A stretch of DNA of 64,000 bases, taken from Jonesia quinghaiensis DSM 15701. Lineage in GTDB: Bacteria > Actinomycetota > Actinomycetes > Actinomycetales > Cellulomonadaceae. The notes below the pieces were generated by a model. That model worked only from the letters and a program-made list of their open reading frames with translations. It searched no databases and had not been told where the DNA came from. Location of the stretch: the NCBI RefSeq assembly GCF_000423205.1, contig NZ_AUHN01000009.1:124001-188000 (forward strand), given 5' to 3'. The position numbers and the translations under genes were made by a program. Shown here piece after piece: positions 1-8,605 of the stretch. Position 1 is the first letter of the stretch. The number at the start of each line of letters is the position of its first letter.

Positions 1-642
1 CACATTGCCCCTGCTCACGGGCGCGCGATCTGCCTTAATGGTGCCTGCGTGTGGGATTTTGGTGCCCAACAAGCCACGCAAGTGCGGGGCTTTACTTACG
101 ATGCTGTGGCGGGCATCGTTCGGGACCTGCGTAAGCGGCTGCCCGCAGTCACGTTCGCCGCAGAGCGTGTCAGTGGTGCTGTTCGAGAGGCAGATTTTGC
201 GGTGCCCTCAGCACTGGAACACGGCATACTCATTGCCTCCGTTGAGACGATGAGAGACGAACCTACTGGCAAACTCTTGGCACGCTCCCCAGGCATGGAA
301 GACGATGAGTTCTTCACCCATGTCTCAGAAGTTGTTGCCGACCGTGCCCTCCTCGCCTATTCAGGGGCACACGGCTTGGCCGAAATGACGGCACCAGGTG
401 TGACAAAAGCCGCCGCACTTGAGCGCTGGGCCACTAGTCACGGTGTTAGCGCGCACGAGGTTGTGGCCTTTGGTGACATGCCCAACGACATCCCGATGCT
501 GCGGTGGGCTGGTCTTGGTGTGGCAGTGGCAAATGCACACCAGGACGCACAGGCGCATGCCGATGCCCACACCACCAGCAACGATGACGATGGTGTCGCC
601 CGGTTCCTTGCGGACCTCTACAACTTACCTACTCGGGGATAG
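1..642 (+). CDS. HAD-superfamily hydrolase (Cof-like), 5' truncated
   Basis: The reading frame is open from the first base, so the start lies upstream of the window. The visible 213 residues begin with a segment ending ICLNGA, typical of Cof/SupH-type HAD phosphatases (class C2 cap). They end with the conserved region 'VVAFGDMPNDIPMLRWAGLGVAVANA', which carries HAD motif IV (GDxxND). The sequence VTKAAAL just before it fits the motif III lysine. The nucleophile motif DxD should be in the missing part. Family members dephosphorylate sugar phosphates or nucleotide cofactors; the substrate cannot be deduced here. No partner gene follows on the same strand. Confidence 0.85.
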   Translation, partial: HIAPAHGRAICLNGACVWDFGAQQATQVRGFTYDAVAGIVRDLRKRLPAVTFAAERVSGAVREADFAVPSALEHGILIASVETMRDEPTGKLLARSPGMEDDEFFTHVSEVVADRALLAYSGAHGLAEMTAPGVTKAAALERWATSHGVSAHEVVAFGDMPNDIPMLRWAGLGVAVANAHQDAQAHADAHTTSNDDDGVARFLADLYNLPTRG

Positions 643-685
643 CACGTAGGCAGGTGGGTGAGCATGTTTGTGACCCACCGCCGAA

Positions 686-1921
686 CTATCGCTGTTGCGC
701 CAACACCAGATTCACCCAGAAAATCTCACCGGTGCGATACAACAGCACTCCACGGCGAGGATTTTTGGGATCCATCAGAAATATACTTGCGGTCTCTTTG
801 TGTGGTGTAGCTGCGGACGGTTTGGCATCTGCCGCCAACTCGTTCAGGAAGATCCGCAAGCCGTGGGACCACCCACAGGCTTTGGTGAGCGCCACAGCCT
901 GAATCACAGCGTGATGCCCACCATCAAGGCCCCCTGGCATCAAGTAAGGGCTCCGTGGCGCGGTGACTTCAGCGTGATTCCACGGCACTGAGATGGTCAT
1001 CAGTGGCATACGCCCCCAACGCACTCCTGGTAGCGGGAAACGGCGACCATCGACAGCCCCCACACACTGGGTGGCCACCCCTTGTGTGACGATACGGTGC
1101 ACCCTTCGAGGAGTCACATACCAGGATCGAAAGCCGAGGAGACCAAAAAGGAACACTGCACAAAGAATCGCCACTGCGAAAGTGGGGTCGTGGTACTCCC
1201 CTTGGGTTGTGATCTCGCACCATGACTCGGATATCAGAGTTGGCACCCAATCCCCCACCGTGTGGCTCTCCACCACTGACACAGTGCATGTTCCACCGTT
1301 GTCTTGGGCCACTGTCACGGTACTTTCTCCGACAGCGGTGATGGAAGCTAGCTTCCATTGAGCCTGATTGCGTTGTTCGATGACATGAGACATATACATA
1401 CCTGACGCCACGACACCTGCGAGGAGTACTACTGCAACGGTGACAATGCTGCGGCGCCCCACCGTGACCATGTCAATCTGACCCAAGACGTAGTGTGCCA
1501 GATCGTCTTGTAATGGCGCTCCATGAGAAACAGCACGCGACACAACCCGCTTCATGGTGCTGTGCCGCTTGACCAGGACGACAAGAGCACCCACCCATGA
1601 CAGCGCCATTCCTAGGCTAAGAACAATGGACAGAGGGTGTTGTAAGTCAGGATGGAAGATATCGAGAATGCTCAGCAACATCATAGGCGTACCAACAATG
1701 AGGGCAGTGACTGGTTGGCACCAGATCAGCACAACCAAAAAGCACCAGAGTGTAAAAATGATCGCGCTCACGACATTCGCGAGCATGCCACTCCATCCCA
1801 GTTCAGATGCAGTCAGTGGTGTCTCAGCATTCCACGGCGTGATTCCAGCGGCAGCAGTAAGACACAGCAAAAACACGACAAGAAGGGTTTGCTCGACTCG
1901 GGGGGTATCTGACCAGCGCAC
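686..1921 (-). CDS. Uncharacterised membrane protein
   Basis: I do not recognise this protein of about 411 residues. Four hydrophobic segments in the first 120 residues look like membrane helices, followed by another near residue 165 and one near residue 255. Between the last two lies a roughly 70-residue segment with two cysteines (about residues 213 and 236), which could form a disulfide outside the membrane. The C-terminal 150 residues are soluble and contain a GGLDGGHHAVIQAV stretch. Two GTG codons (1927 and 1921) could start it. I chose 1921 because a TAAAGT box lies exactly six bases upstream and there is no ribosome-binding site, which fits a leaderless mRNA. It is separated from htpX by about 70 bp on the same strand; a functional link is not evident. 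Confidence 0.6.
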   Translation of the reverse strand: MRWSDTPRVEQTLLVVFLLCLTAAAGITPWNAETPLTASELGWSGMLANVVSAIIFTLWCFLVVLIWCQPVTALIVGTPMMLLSILDIFHPDLQHPLSIVLSLGMALSWVGALVVLVKRHSTMKRVVSRAVSHGAPLQDDLAHYVLGQIDMVTVGRRSIVTVAVVLLAGVVASGMYMSHVIEQRNQAQWKLASITAVGESTVTVAQDNGGTCTVSVVESHTVGDWVPTLISESWCEITTQGEYHDPTFAVAILCAVFLFGLLGFRSWYVTPRRVHRIVTQGVATQCVGAVDGRRFPLPGVRWGRMPLMTISVPWNHAEVTAPRSPYLMPGGLDGGHHAVIQAVALTKACGWSHGLRIFLNELAADAKPSAATPHKETASIFLMDPKNPRRGVLLYRTGEIFWVNLVLAQQR

Positions 1922-1995
1922 CCTCACACTTTAGTGCGTGGGCGGCGCGGTTTATGCGTCCATCAAGACGAGTGACACGCTTGAGGACTGTACGG

Positions 1996-2883
1996 TCAGT
2001 ACCGCCCTGTGTGGGGCGATCCACCGTTCATGCCACGAGCCATGTTTTCCAAGCGTGCGATGCGTTGATCCATCGGAGGGTGAGTGGCAAACAACGCCCC
2101 AATACCCCCACCTTTGAAAGGGTTGGCGATCATCAAGTGTGAGACATCTGCGAGGTCTTGGGTTTGTGGCAATGGTGCTCGCACTGTTCCCGATTGGAGT
2201 TTGCGAAGCGCCGAGGCTAAAGCCAACGGGTCACCGGTCAGTTTTGCTCCGTCTTCATCAGCGTCGTATTCGCGGGTTCGTGAAATAGCGAGTTGAATCA
2301 CTGACGCCGCGAGGGGCGCGAACACCATCGTGGCGATAAGCACCAATGGGTTGCGATCCCGGTCGGAACCACCAAAGAAGAACAGGAGGTTCGCAACTGA
2401 TGAGATAACACCAGCGATCGCTGCAGCAACAGATGACGTGAGGATGTCCCGGTTATATACGTGCATCAACTCATGGCCAAGCACACCGCGCAGCTCACGT
2501 TCATCCAGGAGCTGCAAAATTCCCTCGGTGCAACATACCGCTGCATTGCGGGGATTACGGCCAGTGGCAAACGCATTGGGGCTCATCGTTGGAGAAACAT
2601 AGAGGCGAGGCATCGGTTGACGTGCTGCCGTAGAGAGTTCACGCACAATCCGATACATCTCTGGTTGCTCAAACTCGGAGACCGGGCGGGCATGCATGGA
2701 TTTAATAGCCAGCTTGTCTGAGTTCCAGTACGTGTAGAACGTCATGGCTAGCCCAAAACCACTGAAGAGCACCAGCAGCCCAGGAGAACCATTGCCCACG
2801 AGGTACCACAAGCCAAGTAACAGCGCCCACATCACACCAAAAAGCGCTGCAGTTTTCACGCCATTAAAGTGTCGGTGCCCCAT
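1996..2883 (-). CDS. htpX: Membrane zinc metalloprotease HtpX
   Basis: This 295-residue protein is an M48B peptidase that degrades damaged membrane proteins. Two N-terminal hydrophobic helices (about residues 10-30 and 33-50) anchor it. The zinc motif HELMH is at residues 137-141, inside [14 protein letters not shown]. The downstream sequence [15 protein letters not shown] supplies the third, glutamate ligand. Two further membrane segments lie around residues 150-200. Length and order match the family. The start ATG is preceded by a purine-rich GAGAGGA stretch. Regulation by envelope or heat stress is known for the family but is not visible here. Confidence 0.95.
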   Translation of the reverse strand: MGHRHFNGVKTAALFGVMWALLLGLWYLVGNGSPGLLVLFSGFGLAMTFYTYWNSDKLAIKSMHARPVSEFEQPEMYRIVRELSTAARQPMPRLYVSPTMSPNAFATGRNPRNAAVCCTEGILQLLDERELRGVLGHELMHVYNRDILTSSVAAAIAGVISSVANLLFFFGGSDRDRNPLVLIATMVFAPLAASVIQLAISRTREYDADEDGAKLTGDPLALASALRKLQSGTVRAPLPQTQDLADVSHLMIANPFKGGGIGALFATHPPMDQRIARLENMARGMNGGSPHTGRY

Positions 2884-3017
2884 GGCCCCATCCTCTCGCC
2901 CTTGTTGGTCATCGCCAACAGCCCTGCTCTACCTGTAACACAACCTGATGTGTCACTCACGTCAACGCCTTCATCGCGCCAGAGGTTCCCTCATCGGGCG
3001 ATTCCTCGCCCACAGCG

Positions 3018-3055
3018 AACAACCCCTCGACCACAAGCGTGGTCGAGGGGTTGTT
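3018..3055 (-). terminator. Strong hairpin terminator after the ferredoxin reductase gene
   Basis: Two 17-base arms (3018-3034 and 3039-3055) are perfectly complementary around a four-base loop. It lies 33 bp past the stop codon of the reductase gene on the minus strand. There is no long U-tract. It probably separates that transcript from htpX. Confidence 0.75.
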
Positions 3056-3088
3056 TACACAAAGGCAGAAAGGATAATCTGCCGCGTG

Positions 3089-4480
3089 TTAGACATGGGC
3101 AGCCTGGCGGCCCAACGAGATCGCGATTTGTTCGGCACGTGGCACAACCTTCACGCGCTCACGGCCGTTCTGCTCACCAAGGGACTGCTCCCAAGCATCG
3201 AGAAGTTTCCAGCCCGACCACTCAATGACGTCAACTCCACGCTCGGCAAGGAATTCCGAAATAGCGGTTGGTTCTGGTCGCGACGCGGTGGCGAACTCAG
3301 AAAGATCTGATGCGTCCTCAACAAGGTGACGGATGGTTTCTGAAGCATCAGACTTTGTGTGACCAATCAAGCCAACTGGCCCACGCTTAATCCACCCGGT
3401 GCAGTACAAACCGTTCACGTGCTCACCGGTAGTGTCGAGCACTCGCCCCTCAGCATTGGTGATAACGCCACGAGTAGCGTCATAAGGAACGTCTTTGAGC
3501 TCAGAGCCAAAGTACCCAATGGCACGGTACACAGCCTGCACTGGCCAATCGTGCTGTTCACCTGTGCCGGATACTGTGCCGTCACCGTTCAGTTTGGTGC
3601 GTTCGGTACGCAAAACGTCTACTGCACCATCGCCATCGATGTCGACTAACTCGTGTGGTGCATGCAGGAAGTGCAGGTGCAAACGGCGTGACGCGGTGAA
3701 TGACGCTGGGTCTTTGAGCGTCCAGTCGGTCAGCGTCTTGACAACTTGCTTTGTTTGGTTAGACGAGTTGATGGCTTGAATGGAGCCCTCGTCAAAGTCG
3801 AAGTCCTCTGGGTAAACAATGACGTCAACATCGGGGATGTGCCCCAGTTCACGCAACTCAAGAGGAGAGAACTTTGCCTGCGCAGGGCCACGGCGCGCGA
3901 AAACGTGAACGTCTTTCACCGGGCTTGCAGTCAGTCCCTGGTACACGTTGTCAGGGATCTCTGTGCTCAGCAGGTCCTTGGGGTGCTTAGCAAGAATGCG
4001 AGCCACGTCGAGGGCAACGTTCCCGGCGCCCAGCACAGCGACAGACTGCGCCTCTAACGGCCAGGTGTCTGGGACATCTGGGTGCCCGTCATACCAGGAC
4101 ACAAAGTCAGCTGCGCCATAAGAGCCCTGAAGGTCGATCCCGGGGATCGACAACGCTGCGTCTTTGATTGCGCCAGTGGAGAAGATCACGGCGTCATAGA
4201 ACTCGCGGAGTTCATCAAGGGTGACATCAACCCCGAACTCAACATTCGACAGGAGACGAATGTCCCCCCGGTCAAGCACCTTATGCAAGGCCGTGATGAT
4301 TTGTTTGATGCGTGGGTGGTCTGGAGCGACACCGTAACGGACAAGCCCGAAAGGCGCTGGGAGCCGATCGAAGAGATCGATGGACACGTCCAGATCGGTC
4401 TTCGACAGGATGTCTGATGCGTAAATGCCTGCGGGGCCTGCCCCGACGACAGCCACTCGCAATTGACGGTCAATGGTCAC
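3089..4480 (-). CDS. fprA: Ferredoxin/adrenodoxin-type NADP+ reductase (FprA-like)
   Basis: This FAD enzyme transfers electrons between NADPH and a ferredoxin, which may feed P450s, Fe-S assembly or other reductases. The N-terminus VAVVGAGPAGIYASDIL is the FAD-binding Rossmann motif. GAGNVALDVARILAK near residue 160 is the NADP site, and GWIKRGPVGLIGHTKSDA near residue 365 is the conserved C-terminal region of the adrenodoxin-reductase family. The frame stays open 36 codons further upstream, but I place the start at the GTG at 4480. It is preceded by GGAAGG and gives 463 residues, the normal length, starting directly before the FAD motif. The gene stands alone. Confidence 0.92.
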   Translation of the reverse strand: MTIDRQLRVAVVGAGPAGIYASDILSKTDLDVSIDLFDRLPAPFGLVRYGVAPDHPRIKQIITALHKVLDRGDIRLLSNVEFGVDVTLDELREFYDAVIFSTGAIKDAALSIPGIDLQGSYGAADFVSWYDGHPDVPDTWPLEAQSVAVLGAGNVALDVARILAKHPKDLLSTEIPDNVYQGLTASPVKDVHVFARRGPAQAKFSPLELRELGHIPDVDVIVYPEDFDFDEGSIQAINSSNQTKQVVKTLTDWTLKDPASFTASRRLHLHFLHAPHELVDIDGDGAVDVLRTERTKLNGDGTVSGTGEQHDWPVQAVYRAIGYFGSELKDVPYDATRGVITNAEGRVLDTTGEHVNGLYCTGWIKRGPVGLIGHTKSDASETIRHLVEDASDLSEFATASRPEPTAISEFLAERGVDVIEWSGWKLLDAWEQSLGEQNGRERVKVVPRAEQIAISLGRQAAHV

Positions 4481-4630
4481 GGAGTTGAGCGCCTTCCGTT
4501 GCTTGGCGGCAACTGAACCTGTCAGTGGCCGCGGATCTGTTGTTCTCTGTGCACTACAGTGACAAGAAAGACCGGGAGATGGAATCACCGGTTCACGGCT
4601 TGGGAGGTTGTAACACCCCGTGAAGCCCTG

Positions 4631-5146
4631 TCATTCGCACGCGATGTCGAGACTTTTCATTATGTCAACAACATCGTTTCTTATATTCTCACCCGACTGA
4701 GCCGAACATGTACCCGTGATCTCGACCACGTCGTAGACATATCCACGGTTTATCACCACAACAGTCACAACTTGGTGGATGATTTCACCACGTCCCGACG
4801 AAAAGCGCCCGGTGATGGTGAGTCGCTGGCCACCAAAAGCTTCATCCTGGACACGGGATTCTTCGCGAAATCGCGTGAGGCGTTTCAGCCGAGACGCCAG
4901 ATCACGCTCAGCGGCCTCCATCGAATGATCAACACCGTGGCGAGTCATGGTCACCAACACATTGGGCCGGAACTGCTTTGCCGGAACGTCCGCTGCGATC
5001 GCAAGGGGTAACCCCACGGCAGCAAGTTCAACCCAGCCTTCTGGCTTGTTCATGCTCAAAGCTGGATAGGCGGGAAAGGCAGGAGATGGGAATGTTGCAC
5101 GTGACATATACCCATTGTGCCGCATGGGGCACCGCCCAGCGCTCAC
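4631..5146 (-). CDS. LpqN/PsbP-like protein of unknown function
   Basis: The protein has up to 171 residues. The order of elements resembles the actinobacterial LpqN/LpqT (DUF1795, PsbP-like) fold: a 'W..V..GLPLAIA' strand, then 'FRPNVLVTMTR', a helix with regularly spaced leucines, a 'GQRLTITGRF' strand, and a C-terminal 'IIHQVVTVVVINRGYVYDVVEITGT' strand pair. No signal peptide or lipobox is seen, so unlike LpqN it may be cytoplasmic. Alternative starts are at codon 8 and at the ATG at 5107 (MSRATF). It lies 60 bp downstream of the FHA-helix-turn-helix gene on the same strand, and the two probably share a transcript. Its function is unknown. Confidence 0.55.
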   Translation of the reverse strand: MSAGRCPMRHNGYMSRATFPSPAFPAYPALSMNKPEGWVELAAVGLPLAIAADVPAKQFRPNVLVTMTRHGVDHSMEAAERDLASRLKRLTRFREESRVQDEAFGGQRLTITGRFSSGRGEIIHQVVTVVVINRGYVYDVVEITGTCSAQSGENIRNDVVDIMKSLDIACE

Positions 5147-5205
5147 GCTAGACGGTGCCCCATGTACGTGCCAGCGGGATGTCCTGCTGGCTTAGACGTG
5201 AACTT

Positions 5206-5910
5206 TTACGCCTCGTCATCCTTGATATCGAGAAGCGGTAGGTCTTCTGCCGTGACCAGCCTGGTGGTCACTGCGTACTCCACAAGGCGAGCACGGCGGT
5301 TTGTGGCGAGTTGCTTAGGTCCCCCACGCAGGCCTTTAACACCCATGCGGTCTAGCTTGTCGCACACGTTGTCCAGCTTGCGGTTGAAGCGGGTGATTGC
5401 CCAGCCCAAACGCTTAGCAGCATCGGCTGTTGACGGGATCTCGGTGAATCCTGTTCCTTCACGGCGCAACATCGGTTCGCACAGAGCAACAATGAGTTGC
5501 TTCTGGCTGAGCGTGAAGTTAATCATCCCAATGGTCTGGTCACCAGACTCAGGCGCTGGGACGTGCTCAGCTTGGTAACGCTGACCTTCAAGTTGAGCAA
5601 GTAACTCATACGTGGTGGGTCCAGCGGTAAAGACAATGGTGGTTGAGTGAAACACAATGGGGATTCGGTTACCCGGTGACAGCCACGACTGTACGCCACC
5701 TGAGGTGTCGCACACGGTCGCGGACAGCAACGACCCGACGTTTGCGAGCCACCAAATACCGTCCTGGTACGAAATCTTCAGAAATCGCCGATGCAGATAC
5801 GGATTGTCGTCGATCGTCAGGTCCCCTTCACGACCAATGTCGAAGGTATCTGCCGGATCCGGCTGGAACCACTCGCCGCAATACTCGAGTGACAGCTGCG
5901 GTGCTGACAT
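5206..5910 (-). CDS. FHA-domain protein with C-terminal helix-turn-helix-like region
   Basis: This protein of 234 residues has an N-terminal FHA-like half (residues about 1-105, with 'FDIGREGDLTIDDNPYLHRRFLKISYQDG'), the fold that binds phosphothreonine. A second half (residues about 125-225) has 'LSQKQLIVALCEPMLRREG...IPSTADAAKRLGWAITRFNRKLDNVCDKL', which looks like a winged or tetrahelical helix-turn-helix. It could be a phosphorylation-responsive regulator, but this is inference. The start is the ATG at 5910, preceded by GGGAG at eight bases; a TTG at 5925 is less likely. Proteins with this domain pair occur in actinobacteria beside other FHA and Ser/Thr kinase/phosphatase genes, but no kinase is in the window. 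Confidence 0.7.
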   Translation of the reverse strand: MSAPQLSLEYCGEWFQPDPADTFDIGREGDLTIDDNPYLHRRFLKISYQDGIWWLANVGSLLSATVCDTSGGVQSWLSPGNRIPIVFHSTTIVFTAGPTTYELLAQLEGQRYQAEHVPAPESGDQTIGMINFTLSQKQLIVALCEPMLRREGTGFTEIPSTADAAKRLGWAITRFNRKLDNVCDKLDRMGVKGLRGGPKQLATNRRARLVEYAVTTRLVTAEDLPLLDIKDDEA

Positions 5911-6084
5911 GCTGAAGACTCCCAAAACTTAACGTAGCGCACAGTAATACAGAGGTTGACTGTATCGAATTTCAGCCAGCGAAACACGCTCACTAGCTAT
6001 GACAATACTTCTTGCAGGAAATCTCCCCATCTCCCGCCGTCGTCGGTTATGAGTATGCGCCTGACCAAGCATCAGGAGCAAGTA

Positions 6085-7290
6085 TCATCTCAAACCAACA
6101 AACTCAAGGCTCACTCCATCCCCCAAGTCGACTACATCATCATTGAGCACTAACACAGGCTCACGTGCAGGTAATGTTCGCTCGGACTCGCCACGGCGCC
6201 GAAGCACCGTGCCATTGACCGAATCGAGGTCTTCAACCAACACGTGGCCGGCCTCTACTCGGATCATCAGATGGTTCCTTGATATATCTTTCGACGGACT
6301 GGGCACAGACATGAGCCGCGCTGTCATCGGCGCCCCAGAACCTTCAGTTGTGGGCTTGCGTCCAATGACGATGGGGCTACCTAATTCCACGACCTCCCCA
6401 TGAGAGAAACGCACCACGCCAACACCGACAATAGGCGGCGCGTAGCCTGTTCCGCGGTTGCGAGTTCCGACCGGCGAGGTGGAGAGAGCAGGCGGTGGAA
6501 CTGTGATTGACGTAACGTTCCCGCTTGCTACTTCACGGAGCCCTCCGACAGGTGCAGCCACACTATCTGACACATTATTCATCAGTGGTGCCACGGCATC
6601 ATCGTTAGCTCGTTCGTGGTTCTGGGACGCAACTGGAGCGAGCTCCTGCGCTTCCTCTACCGAGAGACTTTGGTCCATGGCGTAGTCGGCGCGAGAGTCA
6701 TCTACCTCATGATCTGAAAGCCATTCCTCTGGAATTTCTATGAGGGTGCGCCCTAAATCTTCATCGATAGTGTGTAATGGGGCGCTGGGTGGTGACACCA
6801 CAGTCAACGGGTGGGACTCGGGAGATGACACAGTCACCTCGGCGGCCTCCCACATGAGGCCGGAACACCGCACCACACCCGACACCAAGGGCAACGACTG
6901 GGAACCGCTGTGGTTCCCTAACTCCAAGTACTCCACTGCGGAGTAACTCTGTTCCAACCACATCGCGATGTGACGGCCGCTGACTTCTTGGATCTTGGGT
7001 TCGTTGGTGACTTTAATGCGGGCAATCGCTTCACCGCTCACCGCGATACGGACATCGCTTGTGTGTCCATGTTGACGTTGCTCAACGATGACAAAGTCTG
7101 GCAAGTTCTCCAGAGTTTGGTCCAAAGCTGAGGTCACTGCTTGCAGAACCCCCAACAATCCACGTTGGCTCGTGGACGAGCAACGTTCCCAAATCGTTGT
7201 GACAACGGTGGCCTTTGTGTCCTTGGGAAGCAAGACAGCAAAGTGGTCGACAACCAATGCAATGTGGTCACCGGGCGAATAGAAGAACAC
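6085..7290 (-). CDS. FHA-domain signalling protein with conserved actinobacterial N-terminal domain
   Basis: The 401-residue protein has three parts. Residues 1-155 ('YSPGDHIALVVDHFAVLLP...') match a domain that precedes FHA domains in many actinobacterial proteins. Residues about 155-295 are acidic, low-complexity and probably disordered. Residues about 300-401 are a clear FHA domain with 'VIGRKP', 'ISRNHLMIRVEAGHVLVEDLDSVNGTVL', containing the GR, S-x-x-H and NG positions that bind phosphothreonine. It starts at a GTG preceded by AAAGG; an in-frame stop lies shortly upstream. It heads a probable operon with the two genes that follow (174 bp, then 60 bp gaps). Partner kinases must be elsewhere. 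Confidence 0.8.
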   Translation of the reverse strand: MFFYSPGDHIALVVDHFAVLLPKDTKATVVTTIWERCSSTSQRGLLGVLQAVTSALDQTLENLPDFVIVEQRQHGHTSDVRIAVSGEAIARIKVTNEPKIQEVSGRHIAMWLEQSYSAVEYLELGNHSGSQSLPLVSGVVRCSGLMWEAAEVTVSSPESHPLTVVSPPSAPLHTIDEDLGRTLIEIPEEWLSDHEVDDSRADYAMDQSLSVEEAQELAPVASQNHERANDDAVAPLMNNVSDSVAAPVGGLREVASGNVTSITVPPPALSTSPVGTRNRGTGYAPPIVGVGVVRFSHGEVVELGSPIVIGRKPTTEGSGAPMTARLMSVPSPSKDISRNHLMIRVEAGHVLVEDLDSVNGTVLRRRGESERTLPAREPVLVLNDDVVDLGDGVSLEFVGLR

Positions 7291-7456
7291 GTCACAAAGC
7301 CTTTACTTCACTCGTGTCCGCCGCCGGAGCGACGAGCATGTTGGCCGCCTGCCCTCCTTGGCAGACATGGACATGCGCGAGGTGCGCGTATCCCTTGATA
7401 CTAACCACTGGAATAGGCGTTGTGCAGGACCAGGGTTCCTTCGTGGACAACGATAC

Positions 7457-8467
7457 TCACGCAGTCCGGTCAACAAGTGCTTGGGCAAAATCCTCTAGTG
7501 CTTTGCGGACAGTGCCTTGCGGTAATGCCGCAAGAACGGCCACGGCTTGTGAGGCGTAGTGGGTGGCGCGTTGACGGGTGTCCTCAATGACCTGGTGTTC
7601 GCGCAGGCGCGCCACCGTTGCTGACAGCGCTTCATCTGAGCTGAGGTCGGAATCAATCATGGCTAATAGTTCACGGTCCGATGCCGTGGCACGGTCTGAA
7701 GCGACCAGCTTGCGCAGTAGTAGCACGGGCATTGTTGGAACTTGCTCGCGCAGATCTGTGCCAGGGGTTTTGCCTGTGACATTGCCGTCTGACATGACGT
7801 CAATGACGTCATCAGCAAGTTGGAAAGCAACACCAACAAGTTCCCCGTAGTGGGCAACGGTGTCCTGAACTTCTTGGGATGCCTGTGCATACCGGGCACC
7901 CAGCAACGCGGATGTCGCCAAGAGAGAGGCGGTTTTGTCCGCAAGGACATCAATGTAGTGCGTCACGGGGTCTACCCCGTCTAGCGGGCCGAGGGTCTCG
8001 TGGAGTTGCCCTAAGCACAAGCGCTCAAACGTGGCTGCTTGAATACGTACTGCCTCTGGGCCAAGGTCAGCTACGAGACGTGAGGCACGAGCGAAAAGAA
8101 GGTCCCCCGTGAGGATGGCAACAGAGTTTCCCCATACCTCGTGCGCTGATGGTGCTCCTCGCCGCATAGGCGCTGAGTCCATGACGTCGTCGTGATAGAG
8201 GGATGCAAGGTGCGTCAGTTCGACAACAACCGCTGCTTTGCGGACATCATCGTTGATACCAGCGCCTAGGTGTGCGGTGAGAAGTGTCAAGACTGGGCGT
8301 AGGCGTTTACCTCCAGCGCTCGCTAGGTGGTTGGCCGCTTCGTTGACGATGGGGTCAGCGTGGGCGGTGGCGCCAGCAAGGGACTGCTCAACCGCGTGGA
8401 GTTCGCGGGCGAGCGCTGCGGACATGTCGTCATCCGCAAGGGGAAATGCCAGAGATACGTTAGTCAC
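7457..8467 (-). CDS. Long-chain polyprenyl diphosphate synthase (menaquinone side chain)
   Basis: A trans-isoprenyl diphosphate synthase of 336 residues. It condenses isopentenyl diphosphate units to make the prenyl tail that MenA attaches to dihydroxynaphthoate. Signature motifs are GGKRLRP (52-58), the first aspartate-rich motif DDVMD (93-97) with the downstream RRG, and the second motif DDVID (219-223). Small residues before the first motif are consistent with a long product, probably heptaprenyl or longer, but chain length cannot be read reliably. It lies 138 bp after nuoN, a position conserved in actinobacteria. A hairpin separates it from nuo, and the TAAGTT box six bases before its GTG start suggests its own leaderless transcript. 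Confidence 0.9.
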   Translation of the reverse strand: MTNVSLAFPLADDDMSAALARELHAVEQSLAGATAHADPIVNEAANHLASAGGKRLRPVLTLLTAHLGAGINDDVRKAAVVVELTHLASLYHDDVMDSAPMRRGAPSAHEVWGNSVAILTGDLLFARASRLVADLGPEAVRIQAATFERLCLGQLHETLGPLDGVDPVTHYIDVLADKTASLLATSALLGARYAQASQEVQDTVAHYGELVGVAFQLADDVIDVMSDGNVTGKTPGTDLREQVPTMPVLLLRKLVASDRATASDRELLAMIDSDLSSDEALSATVARLREHQVIEDTRQRATHYASQAVAVLAALPQGTVRKALEDFAQALVDRTA

Positions 8468-8473
8468 AAGTTG

Positions 8474-8479
8474 AACTTA
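8474..8479 (-). promoter_or_regulatory. Predicted -10 box of leaderless polyprenyl synthase mRNA
   Basis: TAAGTT reads on the minus strand six bases before the GTG at 8467. There is no Shine-Dalgarno sequence. I did not find a clear -35 element. Confidence 0.5.
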
Positions 8480-8496
8480 GCCTGTTGAGTTCGGAG

Positions 8497-8544
8497 ATGC
8501 GTGGCGAACACCCTGAGCATCGCTAGGTGGTGTCCGCCACGCAT
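8497..8544 (-). terminator. Hairpin at the end of the nuo operon
   Basis: Arms 8497-8512 and 8529-8544 pair over 16 bases with one mismatch that is a wobble pair in RNA, around a 16-base loop. It lies about 60 bp past the nuoN stop codon and before the polyprenyl synthase gene. There is no U-tract, so it may be partial or Rho-assisted. Confidence 0.55.
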
Positions 8545-8605
8545 ACTGACGTTTACCCTTTAATCTACCGTAGATGTCGCGCACAACGGTGGGTGTTCAC
8601 CCGTG

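Noticed and set aside
7291-7456. Short open frames between the FHA gene and the polyprenyl synthase, one with AAGGAGG upstream of an ATG
   Set aside because: The frames are very short, rich in Arg and Pro, and resemble nothing; the gap is more likely non-coding.
8563-8575. Palindrome ATCTAC-C-GTAGAT before the polyprenyl synthase as a copy of the nuo palindrome
   Set aside because: The spacing and flanks differ from the 25074 site, and it lies about 85 bp from the predicted promoter; the match may be chance.
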